Assembly: GCA_913046155.1 (NCBI GenBank)
Contig: CAJWRY010000002.1
Location: 1-64,000, forward strand
DNA length: 64,000 nt
Direction of reading: 5' to 3'
DNA from: an uncultured Candidatus Nemicrothrix sp.
GTDB taxonomy: Bacteria; Actinomycetota; Acidimicrobiia; Acidimicrobiales; UBA8592
Shown: positions 9,770-19,564 of the stretch, piece by piece
How the letters are laid out: each line of letters starts with the position of its first letter
Position numbering within the stretch: position 1 is the first letter of the stretch
Made by a program: the position numbers and the translations under genes
The notes under the pieces: model-generated
The model's database searches: none
What the model saw: the letters and a program-made list of their open reading frames with translations, nothing else
What the model was told of the DNA's origin: nothing

Positions 9770-11866
9770 TCAAACTGAATTAGCTAATTCATCAGACCCA
9801 GGAAGTTCGCCAATTGGCCCGATAATGGTCAGCTGATCGTCAGCATAGAGTTCCGTGTCAGGGTCAGCTCTGAGCACTCTTTCACCCCTCCGTATCGCTT
9901 CAATGTGGAGATCTTTATCCAAAGTTAGATCTTCTATTTTTTTGCCTATAAGAGAACGCATCGCTGTTTCAGGTAAGAGTGGATACTGGCCGATTTCTAA
10001 CCCAGGTAAAAGTCCATCTTTTACTTCCGCTTCGTGAGCAGCATCTAATGATACCGCAGACTTATTGTCATCTAAGTATCCTGCGAGCTCACCAGCTAAG
10101 CGAAGAGCACGGCCTGGTTTTTCTGTGGTTCCAGCAAGAAAAAATAAAGCATTCACGCGCTCATTTCGCCCTCCCCATTCGGCAGGTATTGTGATGCCAG
10201 CCTCACTTTTTACGATTACTAGATGATCATCCTCAGCGTCATCAAAGAACGCAACCGGTGTGGCTGTCGGGTGAGTTTGAGAAGGCTGTATCCAAAGCGA
10301 ACCTGTTTCTAGAAATTGTTCGTTGACCGTATCAGCATCAATTCCTATTCGATGACTTAAGACCTGTGAAGCGCGAGTCGCTGCTAGATCAATATCGCCA
10401 TCATTCGGAACATAGAGCACTGAAGCTCTCGCAATCAGACCAGCGTAATCATCCTCAGAGCGAAGCCCGTGGCTTTGCATAGCAGCAGAAATTTCTCGAT
10501 CAACACTAGTATCAGCTGCTCGACCTAACCGCTCGTAAATATGATGTATGGCGCCAGCTGTTTGCGTTGCTTTCTTCTTCCCTATGAAGTGATACCAAAT
10601 AAGCGTCACAAAAGTTGCAGCGCACACCAGAAGCAATGGGAAAGACCCAAGCTTTACAATTAGATATAAAGAGATACCGATACCAAGAATTTGAGTGAAA
10701 GGATAAAGAGGAGTTTTAAAGCCTGGGGCATATGAAGAGATCTTTGCAGACCTGAGCACGATTACAGCCAAATTTACAAGAGCTAATTTAACTAAAACGA
10801 AAGCGCTTGCAAGCTTGGCGATCGCTCCTGCTCCGAAGGCGATCACCACAAATGACATACCTGCCCCGGTTAGAATGATGCCCCAAATAGGTGTTCCAAA
10901 TCTGCTGAGCTCGAGAAATTTTGTACTCATGAGCCCATCGCGACTCATAGCCATGGGATAGCGTGCCGCTGCAAGAATTCCAGCATTAGCCGCCGAAGCG
11001 AAAGCAGCCAGTGCAGCTGCAATAACGAATCCTGCGCCGACTGCTGGCATGAAGTATTCGGCAGCAGTATGAAGGGGAGCTTGATCAACTATTAGATCAT
11101 CAGCAGGTACAACCGCAACTGCTACTAATACACCGACTGTATAAACTACAGTGCTCACAAATAAAGAAACGATTACTCCAAGAGGAATATTTTTTGAAGG
11201 GTCTTCAACCTCTTCTGCGATGCTGGCAACCTTTGTTAAACCTCCGTAGCTAACAAAAACAAGGCCGATAGCTGCAACAAATCCGCCCGACCCGCTTGTA
11301 AAGAAGGGGTCAAAATCACCCAGCCCACTATTAGTATCTGGGAGTCCAGCGATCATGTACCAACCCATAATGCCGAGTAGAAAAGCCACCATTCCCATCT
11401 GAAGGGAAGCACTAGTCTTTGAACCAACAATATTTAAGATAGTAAAGAAAGCTATCAAGCAGATCGCAGTGGGTTTTGCTGGCAAGTCAACGATTAAATT
11501 TAGATAAGCGCTCATCCCTACTAAAGCGAAAGCGTCCTTCATGACAAGAGACACCCATGTGGAGACTCCACTAAGGGTTCCTCCGGCAGGACCAAGTGCT
11601 CTTGCGAGAAAATAGTAGAGCCCGCCGGCTCGCGGCATCGCCGTAGACAACTCTGATACACTAAGCATTGCGGGTAAGGCTAGAAGGCCCGCGACTAAGT
11701 AGGCAAGAACAGCAGAAGGGCCAGCTTTATCAACCGCAAAGCTGGGAAGAAAGAACAAGCCTGCGCTAATTGTGCCACCAGTGCTTAGAACAAAGACGTG
11801 CCGAAGGCCTAAAGACCTTTGAAGATCTGAAGAAGAGTCCTTACCGGCCATGCGAAATCTTAGCAA
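9770..11866 (-). CDS. APC-family amino-acid permease fused to an EIIA-type-2-like region and a TrkA-C (RCK_C) domain
   Basis: 698 aa; about 12 TM N-terminal half (GTISAGLFFLPSFAVDKAGPSAVLAYL), then a soluble region and LRADPDTELYADDQLTIIGP TrkA-C signature. Confidence 0.85.
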   Translation of the reverse strand: MLRFRMAGKDSSSDLQRSLGLRHVFVLSTGGTISAGLFFLPSFAVDKAGPSAVLAYLVAGLLALPAMLSVSELSTAMPRAGGLYYFLARALGPAGGTLSGVSTWVSLVMKDAFALVGMSAYLNLIVDLPAKPTAICLIAFFTILNIVGSKTSASLQMGMVAFLLGIMGWYMIAGLPDTNSGLGDFDPFFTSGSGGFVAAIGLVFVSYGGLTKVASIAEEVEDPSKNIPLGVIVSLFVSTVVYTVGVLVAVAVVPADDLIVDQAPLHTAAEYFMPAVGAGFVIAAALAAFASAANAGILAAARYPMAMSRDGLMSTKFLELSRFGTPIWGIILTGAGMSFVVIAFGAGAIAKLASAFVLVKLALVNLAVIVLRSAKISSYAPGFKTPLYPFTQILGIGISLYLIVKLGSFPLLLVCAATFVTLIWYHFIGKKKATQTAGAIHHIYERLGRAADTSVDREISAAMQSHGLRSEDDYAGLIARASVLYVPNDGDIDLAATRASQVLSHRIGIDADTVNEQFLETGSLWIQPSQTHPTATPVAFFDDAEDDHLVIVKSEAGITIPAEWGGRNERVNALFFLAGTTEKPGRALRLAGELAGYLDDNKSAVSLDAAHEAEVKDGLLPGLEIGQYPLLPETAMRSLIGKKIEDLTLDKDLHIEAIRRGERVLRADPDTELYADDQLTIIGPIGELPGSDELANSV

Positions 11867-11889
11867 TTTAAGTGAGTTAACTGGGAATA

Positions 11890-13617
11890 TTAGGAAAAGA
11901 TTTCAATTATCTGTTCACCAAAGCGATCAATAACTACCGAACTGACCTGAGGTATCTTGTCTAAATCTTGTATGGATTTTGGTTTTATGGAGACAAGTGC
12001 CGCAATGGCATCATCTGAGAGCACAATCTCTGGTTTAGAGTCATTAGCTTTCGCAATGTTTCTCCGCATTGAATCCAATTTATCTGCACAACTTTTCTCC
12101 CTATCAGTTGTGTTACGTTGGTGATCCGTTATATTTCGAGAACTAAGGAAGGCCCGTATTCTCTGAGATAAGACCTTCGTATCACTGACGAATTTGAATG
12201 GAGTCGGGTCTAAGAGATTAGATAGTTCCTTGATATATGTTGAAGGTTTTCTGCTTCTTTTGCTTCCTAGGGAACGATTTCTAGCCCATGAAATATGAAG
12301 CTCTTCCTCAGCCCTCGTTAACCCAACAAAGAATAGGCGACGCTCTTCTCCTAAGGCTAACTCAGTATTGGCATGGGCAATAGGATGAAACCCTTCCTCA
12401 ACACCGCAGAGATGAACTATCTTCCACTCCAATCCCTTTGCTGCGTGAAGAGTAAGAATTTCGACCTCGTCGCCCCTACCTGCTCCAGCTCCGGATTCGC
12501 TATCAGATGCCACTCTAAATTTAATATCCTGATCTTTGAAAACCTCAGCAATTGGTGGTATCTGAGCATGGGTTCTGACCAATACTGCTTGGTCTCCAAG
12601 CGTGATATTGCCAATTGCGAGTTCTTTGACGAGACTGGCGACGCTACGAGCTTCTTCGTATTCATTGAGCTCTGCTCTGATAGTCGGTAATCGACCACTT
12701 TGCATTTTGGGGTTAAGACTCTCCATCGTCGGAAGAATAGAAGATGATAAGGCTAGTATTTCTGGGCTCGAACGGAAATTATCTTTCAATGTAATCGTTT
12801 GTGAATCAGGGAAATACTTCTCAAAATTATTTAGAAACCTAGAGTCAGCTCCATTCCACGAATAAATTGCTTGGCAAGGATCTCCTACAACTGTTAACGA
12901 GCTTGTGGGTCCTAACCAAGCTTGGAGTAGCGCAAATTGTAAAGGATTGACATCTTGAAATTCATCAACAAATAAATCTCTGAATTTCCAATGACGAGCC
13001 TCTGCATAATTTGGATCTTCGGCCAAGAACTCTATTGCAAGCTGAATTATGTCATCAAAATCAATGAAATTCTCTTTTCTTTTTAGCTCTGAGTACTTTC
13101 GAAAATACTCAGCCACCGAAGCGAAAGGGATAATATCTAACCGTCCGGCATTCCCAGCTTCCGAAATATAATCATCAGCTGAAATTCTTCTCGCAGTAGC
13201 CCAGCTAATTTCAGACAGAATAAAATTATGCTCCGTGTTATTGAAACTTTTCGGCAAGATACGCGAAAGGTAACGGCCTCGATTGCTAATTAAATCGGGT
13301 TCGTCTCTAATACCAAGATCCTTCCAGCGAGCTTTGACTTGCCTATAAGCGATTGAGTGAAACGTCCCAGTCTCCACTAATGAAGCTTCGCCCATCTGTC
13401 CCATTCTGCGTTTAATTTCATTGGCTGCTTTATTCGTAAAAGCGAGACAAAGTGAATGCTCAGGTTCTATTCGAATAGCATTTATTTGGTAAGCGATCCG
13501 GTGAGTCAGAACTCGAGTTTTCCCGGTGCCAGCTCCGGCAAGTATTCGCAAATGACGTGTATCAGAGCGAACAGCATCAAATTGGCTCTCAGTCATGTTT
13601 TTATCAAGAAACTCCAC
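11890..13617 (-). CDS. uvrD2: UvrD/PcrA-type superfamily 1 DNA helicase with C-terminal HRDC-like domain (UvrD2-like)
   Basis: MTESQFDAVRSDTRHLRILAGAGTGKTRVLTHRIAY, VDEFQDVNPLQ, LTLHAAKGLEWKIVHL; C-terminal HRDC-like SDDAIAALVSIKPKSIQDLDKIPQVS. Confidence 0.85.
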   Translation of the reverse strand: MEFLDKNMTESQFDAVRSDTRHLRILAGAGTGKTRVLTHRIAYQINAIRIEPEHSLCLAFTNKAANEIKRRMGQMGEASLVETGTFHSIAYRQVKARWKDLGIRDEPDLISNRGRYLSRILPKSFNNTEHNFILSEISWATARRISADDYISEAGNAGRLDIIPFASVAEYFRKYSELKRKENFIDFDDIIQLAIEFLAEDPNYAEARHWKFRDLFVDEFQDVNPLQFALLQAWLGPTSSLTVVGDPCQAIYSWNGADSRFLNNFEKYFPDSQTITLKDNFRSSPEILALSSSILPTMESLNPKMQSGRLPTIRAELNEYEEARSVASLVKELAIGNITLGDQAVLVRTHAQIPPIAEVFKDQDIKFRVASDSESGAGAGRGDEVEILTLHAAKGLEWKIVHLCGVEEGFHPIAHANTELALGEERRLFFVGLTRAEEELHISWARNRSLGSKRSRKPSTYIKELSNLLDPTPFKFVSDTKVLSQRIRAFLSSRNITDHQRNTTDREKSCADKLDSMRRNIAKANDSKPEIVLSDDAIAALVSIKPKSIQDLDKIPQVSSVVIDRFGEQIIEIFS

Positions 13618-13698
13618 GAAATGAGACTATCGTGTATATCCACCAAGTATCTAGTGAAGAAGTTATTGAAAGAAAATAAAGTACTAAAGTGATACAGG

Positions 13699-14148
13699 AT
13701 GGGTTATAAAGCACTAGCGCTAAATGACAATGAAGAAGTGATGATTGAACTTCGCAAGCACGTCCTTGCGCTAGCCAGATCGCTTATTGGATTTTTAGCA
13801 CTATCTGGGCTTGTAATCTTTCTCTATTCAGTTACGGGTCAGTGGTGGCTTTTGCTCGTATGGTTTTGGTTTGCTCTAATTTTCTTCGCTAGGTATATAA
13901 ATTACAGGCAGGAAAGGTTTCTTATTACTACTCAGCGTGTTGTTTTTCGCCATGGGACCTTTGAAATAAGCACCTATGAAATTCCATTGACAAACGTCAC
14001 GGCAGTTATCTCACGTCAAGGTATTATAGGGCGACTCGCTGGGTATGGAACTTTGAGTATTGAGCACTCCGATAACAAGATGTCAGTCTATGAAATGCTT
14101 CCAAAGCCAGAGCTAATCAAAAGAGAACTATCTCAGCTCATGCAATAA
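13699..14148 (+). CDS. PH-domain (bPH2/YdbS-like) membrane protein
   Basis: Two TM helices followed by ITTQRVVFRHGTFEISTYEIPLTNVTAVISRQGIIGRLAGYGTLSI. Confidence 0.8.
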   Translation: MGYKALALNDNEEVMIELRKHVLALARSLIGFLALSGLVIFLYSVTGQWWLLLVWFWFALIFFARYINYRQERFLITTQRVVFRHGTFEISTYEIPLTNVTAVISRQGIIGRLAGYGTLSIEHSDNKMSVYEMLPKPELIKRELSQLMQ

Positions 14149-14232
14149 GCTTTAATAAAAGTTAGCGGAAAGATCAGTTTGAAATAAGAATGACTTCAGT
14201 AAAGAATGTAAAAGAACTAATAGGAGGTTCTG

Positions 14233-15372
14233 GTGGGTCCACTATCAGGTAAACGTATCGTTGAGATAGCAGGGATAGGCCCAGGCCCATTTTGTGCCAT
14301 GCTATTGGCCGACCTAGGAGCGGAAATAGTCAGAGTTGACCGAGCATCAGCTGTCCCTGATATTATGCCCGATTCCCCTAACCTAGATCTTCTCAATAGA
14401 GGACGAAGATCTGTAGGCGTGAATCTCAAGACACCCGAGGGTATTGAGACTGTTCTCAAGTTAGTTCAGGAATCCGATGCGCTTATTGAAGGTTTTCGAC
14501 CCGGAGTAGCAGAGCGGCTAGGCATAGGCCCTGAAGAATGTTTAGCCAGAAACCCCAAATTGATATATGGAAGGATGACCGGTTGGGGACAGGAAGGAAC
14601 GTACTCTTCAATGGCAGGGCATGATATAAACTACATTGCGCTATCTGGAGTGCTGGGCATGATAGGCCGTGAGGGTGGAAAGCCCATCCCCCCAGTAAAC
14701 CTTGTAGGAGATTTTGGAGGAGGGGGAATGCTTCTTGCTCTTGGAATATGTGCCGCGTTAGTTGAAACAGCTAAGAGTGAAAAGGGTCAAATAATTGACG
14801 CAGCAATGACGGATGGTTCTGCACTTCTTTCTACGATGATGCACTCATTCAAAGCAATGGGGATGTGGGGAGATCGCGGAACAAACCTTCTTGACACAGG
14901 GGCACCTTTCTATGATGTTTTCGAGTGCGCTGACGGTGAATTCATATCATTAGGTTCAATTGAGCCCCAGTTCTACTCTGAACTTCTTCGGATAACAGAA
15001 ATTGACCAAAGCGAGAATCCCAAACAGATGGACAGAGCGGGATGGGCAGAAATGAAATCAAAGATAGGTGACGCAATCAAAGGGAAAACGAGATCGGAAT
15101 GGGAAGAATTGATGGAAGGAACAGATGTTTGCTTTGCGCCTGTTCTCTCAATGGATGAGGCTTATGAGCACCCTCATAACAAACAGAGGAACACATTCAT
15201 TGAAATTGCAGGGGTGATGCAGCCTGCGCCGGCACCCCGTTTTAGTAGAACGCCTGCGTCAGTGTCATCTCCTCCACCTCACGCAGGTCAACATACAGAG
15301 GAAGTTCTGGCAGGTTTAGGCCTGACAAAAGATGAAATATTGATGCTCAGAGAACAAAATATAATCAAATAA
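14233..15372 (+). CDS. CaiB/BaiF CoA-transferase family, alpha-methylacyl-CoA racemase-like
   Basis: GPLSGKRIVEIAGIGPGPFCAMLLADLGAEIVRVDR; NRGRRSVGVNLKTPEG; GHDINYIALSG; GTG start with upstream AGGAGG. Confidence 0.92.
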   Translation: MGPLSGKRIVEIAGIGPGPFCAMLLADLGAEIVRVDRASAVPDIMPDSPNLDLLNRGRRSVGVNLKTPEGIETVLKLVQESDALIEGFRPGVAERLGIGPEECLARNPKLIYGRMTGWGQEGTYSSMAGHDINYIALSGVLGMIGREGGKPIPPVNLVGDFGGGGMLLALGICAALVETAKSEKGQIIDAAMTDGSALLSTMMHSFKAMGMWGDRGTNLLDTGAPFYDVFECADGEFISLGSIEPQFYSELLRITEIDQSENPKQMDRAGWAEMKSKIGDAIKGKTRSEWEELMEGTDVCFAPVLSMDEAYEHPHNKQRNTFIEIAGVMQPAPAPRFSRTPASVSSPPPHAGQHTEEVLAGLGLTKDEILMLREQNIIK

Positions 15373-15440
15373 TTTGGTCAGCTTAATTCTTTAATCACCT
15401 GAACTCCCCATAAGCCTCATGGAGCTGTCATCATTAAGAT

Positions 15441-15761
15441 ATGACAGTCATAAAAATAAATGCAATTACAGTTCCTGAAGGTATAGGTAGCGAAGTAGCA
15501 AGTAGATTTGCCGCCAGGGCAGGTGCAGTTGATGGCACCGAAGGATTTGAAGGTTTCGAGCTATGGGAACCTGAAGACGGAAGAAACCAGTGGTTGGTAG
15601 TTACGAGATGGCTTGATGATGCATCCTTTGAAAAGTGGCGATCGTCAGGACAAGCAGCTCATGCTCATAAGCCCAAAGAAGGAGTCACAGAAAAGCCTTT
15701 AAACCTATCAGCAGAGTTATGGCACTATTCAGTCTCTGTTGCTTCTCAAGAAAGCGATTGA
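15441..15761 (+). CDS. mhuD: Antibiotic biosynthesis monooxygenase-fold protein, MhuD-like heme-degrading monooxygenase
   Basis: MTVIKINAITVPEGIGSEVASRFAARAGAVDGTEGFEGFELWEP...WLVVTRW...AAHAH resembles mycobacterial MhuD (KINAIEVP...FLGFQLLRP...VVTHWES), with the conserved Asn and His. Confidence 0.7.
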   Translation: MTVIKINAITVPEGIGSEVASRFAARAGAVDGTEGFEGFELWEPEDGRNQWLVVTRWLDDASFEKWRSSGQAAHAHKPKEGVTEKPLNLSAELWHYSVSVASQESD

Positions 15762-16134
15762 GAAACTAGTGGGCTTGAGGGATCTGCATACTACAGTCGC
15801 TTTTTTGCTTATCTTTATGAATGCAATAGCAGGAGTTTGGGGAATCCTCCTTGACAGGGAAAGTATTAAATCAACACGATTTTTCTGGATAGCTATAGTG
15901 GCTGCTCAAATTATTGTCTTTGCGCAAGCAATTGTAGGAGTCGCACTACAGTCAAAAGAAGATATAGAACCAGATGATTTCCATTATCTATATGGATTTT
16001 CGATGATCATTGCTATCGCTATTCTATATGGCTACCGAAATACCATCGGAAACAAAAAATTCTTACTCTACGGATTAGGGAGTTTATTCATAATGGGGCT
16101 GGGGATCAGGGCTATGTTTCTAGGAACAACATAG
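15739..16134 (+). CDS. 4-TM membrane protein, function unknown
   Basis: ORF overlaps the mhuD-like gene; hydrophobic helices with DLHTTVAFLLIF and DDFHYLYGFSMII; exact start uncertain (TTG 15739 or GTG 15769). Confidence 0.7.
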   Translation: MLLKKAIEKLVGLRDLHTTVAFLLIFMNAIAGVWGILLDRESIKSTRFFWIAIVAAQIIVFAQAIVGVALQSKEDIEPDDFHYLYGFSMIIAIAILYGYRNTIGNKKFLLYGLGSLFIMGLGIRAMFLGTT

Positions 16135-16182
16135 AAATGTAAGATAGAGAATAATTATGAACAGTTGTTTTGGAGAGTTAGA

Positions 16183-17199
16183 TTGAGCAACTATGTCTTG
16201 GTGACTGGAGGCGCAGGGTATATCGGAAGTCATTCCGTACTGGCACTAATGGAAGCGGGTTATGACCCAATAGTGCTTGATGATTTTTCCAACTCATCGA
16301 AAGAGTCCATTAGCGGTATCAAAAAGATATATGGGGCCGGCCCTGTCGTCATTGAAGGTGATACTGGTAATTCATCGCTGCTAATGGATATTTTCTCAAG
16401 TTATGACGTAAATTCGGTGCTTCACTTTTCCGGACTTAAGTCGGTTGAAGAGTCAATGGCCGATCCGCTGAGATATTATTCTGAAAATGTTGGATCCTCT
16501 CTGTCTCTTCTGCGGACAATGCAAGAAGCCAACATTCAGACAATTATCTTCTCTTCGTCAGCAACTGTCTATGACCCTGAAAGCCAAGTACCTTACACAG
16601 AAAATTCACCTACTAATCCTATAAACCCCTACGGACATACCAAATTGTGTGTTGAGCAGATTCTTCATGGGCTTGCAAGTTCCAATCCAGAGTGGAAGGT
16701 AGGCATACTGCGCTATTTTAACCCTGTCGGAGCTCATCCATCTGGCCATATCGGAGAGGACCCAAAGCAAAAGCCCAATAATCTGATGCCATTAGTTATG
16801 CAAACTGCCGTAGGTCGGATGGAAAAACTCCTAATATATGGAGATGACTATGACACTCCAGATGGCACGTGCATCCGGGATTATATCCATGTCTTGGATT
16901 TGGCTAGAGGGCATCTATCAGCTTTAACGTATCTAGAAAGACATCAAGGGCTTCATATATGGAACTTAGGTACGGGGAAGGGAACTTCTGTCCAAGAGCT
17001 CATAGACAAGGCTAGAGAAGTTACTGGAGCTGTCATAAACACAGAAATTACGTTCAGGCGTCTTGGCGATAGTCCTGAAGCGGTCGCTGATCCAAAGAAA
17101 GCAAAAAGCGAGCTGTCTTGGCATCCAGAATACTCAATTGGGAATATGTGCGCTGATCACTGGAATTGGCAACGTCAAAATCCAGATGGGTATCAATAG
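16183..17199 (+). CDS. galE: UDP-glucose 4-epimerase
   Basis: LSNYVLVTGGAGYIGSHSVLALMEAGY; YGHTK active site; TTG start at 16183 preceded by GGAGAG. Confidence 0.93.
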   Translation: MSNYVLVTGGAGYIGSHSVLALMEAGYDPIVLDDFSNSSKESISGIKKIYGAGPVVIEGDTGNSSLLMDIFSSYDVNSVLHFSGLKSVEESMADPLRYYSENVGSSLSLLRTMQEANIQTIIFSSSATVYDPESQVPYTENSPTNPINPYGHTKLCVEQILHGLASSNPEWKVGILRYFNPVGAHPSGHIGEDPKQKPNNLMPLVMQTAVGRMEKLLIYGDDYDTPDGTCIRDYIHVLDLARGHLSALTYLERHQGLHIWNLGTGKGTSVQELIDKAREVTGAVINTEITFRRLGDSPEAVADPKKAKSELSWHPEYSIGNMCADHWNWQRQNPDGYQ

Positions 17200-18491
17200 C
17201 CCAAAACGCGTTCAAGATAAGGGTTTGTAAAATGACCATCTGGGTCTAAGGTCTCTCTAGTTTCAGCAAATTCAGTCCACCTCGGATACAGCTTTGCTAA
17301 TTTCGTTGAATCAAGATTATGTAGTTTCCCCCAATGAGGCCGTCCATTAAATTTTTCCATTATGTTTTCAATCTTTGTGAAAAAATCTTTTGAGTTTGCT
17401 CGGTTATACAGATGGACTGCAATAAAGCCTGTCTTTCTTTCACTAGCCATTGAAAGGGGAATGTTATCTGCACATAAGGTTCTGACTTCAACTGGAAATG
17501 TAACTGGAAAGCTAAGTCCTTCAATAAAACGCCGGACCTCATCAAAAGCATCAAAGAGATATTCTCTTGGAACTGAGTACTCCATTTCAAGAAATTTCAC
17601 TCTTCGTTTTGAGCAAAAGACTTTATAGCTAGCATCTATGCGCTCTGGTCGGACATTTTCTTTAATGAGGTTATTCATTGTCCGGTTTACGCTATTTGGA
17701 AACTGTAACCAGAACTGATTCAAAAGACTAAAGCCAAAGTTTCGTATGACCTCATCGGTCACAAATGAGGACAATTTATTCGTTCTCGTATTAGCGGATG
17801 CAACTTTATTGCAGATTTTAATTTCTGCAAGCTCAGTATGTGGGAACCAAAAGAACTCAACAAAGTCTGCGTTCAATTCCTCAATTTTGAATCGAGATAT
17901 AATTTCAGGCAATTTTGCAGTGAACTCAAGAATCCTCAAGCTAAATGCTGGGACACACTGAAGTGTGACTGAGGTTATTATTCCCAATGCGCCTAAGGAA
18001 ACTTTGGCTGGTCCTAAAAGCTCGGAGTTTCTTGATTCAGAGATCTCTATAACAGTCCCATCCCCAGTAGCAATTCTGATACCGATAATGGCAGAACTTA
18101 TTGAGTTATATTCAATACCAGTCCCATGTGTGCCAGTAGCAATAGCTCCAGCGAGACTCTGCGTGTCAATATCGCCAAGGTTTGGAAGAGCAAAACCTAT
18201 TTTATGTAACTCTCGATTTAAATCTGAGATGGTTATTCCAGCACCTACAGTAACCTGCAGCTTTTCTCTGTCAATGTTAGTAATGCGATTCATTGACTCT
18301 AATGAAACTAAGAATCCATCAGTTAATCCGATAGAGCTAAAGCTGTGCCCGTTTCCTATTGGCCTAACTTTAAGTCTTTTAGCCACTCCTAGGCTTACAA
18401 TCTCAGTAATTTCAGCTTCTGATTTAGGCCTGAAGATTTTGTGCGGGTTGGAGTATTGGTTTCTAGCCCAATTAGTCCACTTTGTAGGCAA
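17193..18491 (-). CDS. FAD-linked sugar-lactone oxidase (D-arabinono-1,4-lactone oxidase / L-gulonolactone oxidase family)
   Basis: VRPIGNGHSFSSIGLTDGFLVSLE FAD motif and C-terminal RPHWGKLHNLD...YPRW signature. Confidence 0.9.
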   Translation of the reverse strand: MPTKWTNWARNQYSNPHKIFRPKSEAEITEIVSLGVAKRLKVRPIGNGHSFSSIGLTDGFLVSLESMNRITNIDREKLQVTVGAGITISDLNRELHKIGFALPNLGDIDTQSLAGAIATGTHGTGIEYNSISSAIIGIRIATGDGTVIEISESRNSELLGPAKVSLGALGIITSVTLQCVPAFSLRILEFTAKLPEIISRFKIEELNADFVEFFWFPHTELAEIKICNKVASANTRTNKLSSFVTDEVIRNFGFSLLNQFWLQFPNSVNRTMNNLIKENVRPERIDASYKVFCSKRRVKFLEMEYSVPREYLFDAFDEVRRFIEGLSFPVTFPVEVRTLCADNIPLSMASERKTGFIAVHLYNRANSKDFFTKIENIMEKFNGRPHWGKLHNLDSTKLAKLYPRWTEFAETRETLDPDGHFTNPYLERVLGY

Positions 18492-18529
18492 AGGGTACTC
18501 CTTGAATCAACGTCGTCAATATATTGCAA

Positions 18530-19546
18530 TTACCAGCCACGAAGATCCACCTTCCAATCTCCATTGATATAACCTTCCTGTAAACAAACTAATCTTGGAT
18601 GTTTAGCAATAGTAGGGTCTACATGAGGAACACGTAGGTGGACCACATCTCCAACTTTAAATGCGAATTCGTCACTTAGCTCTGTTGGCAGGATAGTTGA
18701 GTGCTCATCAGAGTAGAATTCAATGACACCGTCTTTAAGCTTGGGCTTTCCATAATCTGTTGCAAAGGATTTCACTCCGGCATCACAGACTGCTCTCCTT
18801 TGTTTTTTTTCGATAGAAATTATTGTTGAAACTATCGTCAGGCTCTCTTCGAAGGGGAGATCTACGGAGGAGTATCGGGTATCCATAAACAAAAAAGATC
18901 CTGCTTGAATTTCTGTTGCTAGTTCATTAAGGTCAAAAGTCCCTGTGCCACCAGCAGAGATAATGTCACCTCCCGTAATTGAGTGGGCCTCCTGTAACAC
19001 TTGCATGGCTTTATCAACACCTTCTCTTCGATCAGCTCTGTCTGGGGTAAACATTAAATGCCCCTCATATCCCATAACACCCTGAACATTTAGGCCTTTT
19101 CGCCGAGCATACGCTGAAAGAGCTTGTACTTCTTCCAAGTCACAACCACATCTAGGTAATCCAACGTTTACATCGATCAGCACGTTGCGGATACCTCCTT
19201 CCTTCGCAGCATCTATCGTTTCAGAAGAATCTACGGCAACGATTACCGAAGCACCGTGATCAACCAAAGATCGAAGTCTAGAAGCATTCAACGTTTCATT
19301 GGCGAGTAAAAGATCATCACCTAGACCGTTAGCTGCTAATCCTTCAAGTTCTTTGATCGTCGCACAACAGAAACCTGAATAGCCACCCTGCTTAAGTATT
19401 CCAGCGATATCGGTTGATTTGAAAGCCTTAACATGTGGCCGTAATGAGGAACCTGGCCTGACGGACTGCATGATCTCAAGATTTCTTTGAAAGATTTCAA
19501 GATCGACAGCCAAGTATGGTGTCTGAAGGTCATTTAATTTCCGCAC
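18530..19546 (-). CDS. Alanine racemase N-terminal-fold PLP protein, D-threonine aldolase/D-serine dehydratase-like
   Basis: LQTPYLAVDLEIFQRNL...LRPHVKAFKSTDIAGIL...GFCCATIKELE...ISAGGTGTFD; C-terminal DSD1-like domain. Confidence 0.85.
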   Translation of the reverse strand: MRKLNDLQTPYLAVDLEIFQRNLEIMQSVRPGSSLRPHVKAFKSTDIAGILKQGGYSGFCCATIKELEGLAANGLGDDLLLANETLNASRLRSLVDHGASVIVAVDSSETIDAAKEGGIRNVLIDVNVGLPRCGCDLEEVQALSAYARRKGLNVQGVMGYEGHLMFTPDRADRREGVDKAMQVLQEAHSITGGDIISAGGTGTFDLNELATEIQAGSFLFMDTRYSSVDLPFEESLTIVSTIISIEKKQRRAVCDAGVKSFATDYGKPKLKDGVIEFYSDEHSTILPTELSDEFAFKVGDVVHLRVPHVDPTIAKHPRLVCLQEGYINGDWKVDLRGW

Positions 19547-19564
19547 GTGGCGAGAATACTCAAG

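Noticed and set aside
17965-18567. 200-aa plus-strand ORF antisense to the lactone oxidase
   Set aside because: No recognisable motif; fully antisense to a well-supported FAD oxidase gene, low-complexity composition expected from a shadow ORF.
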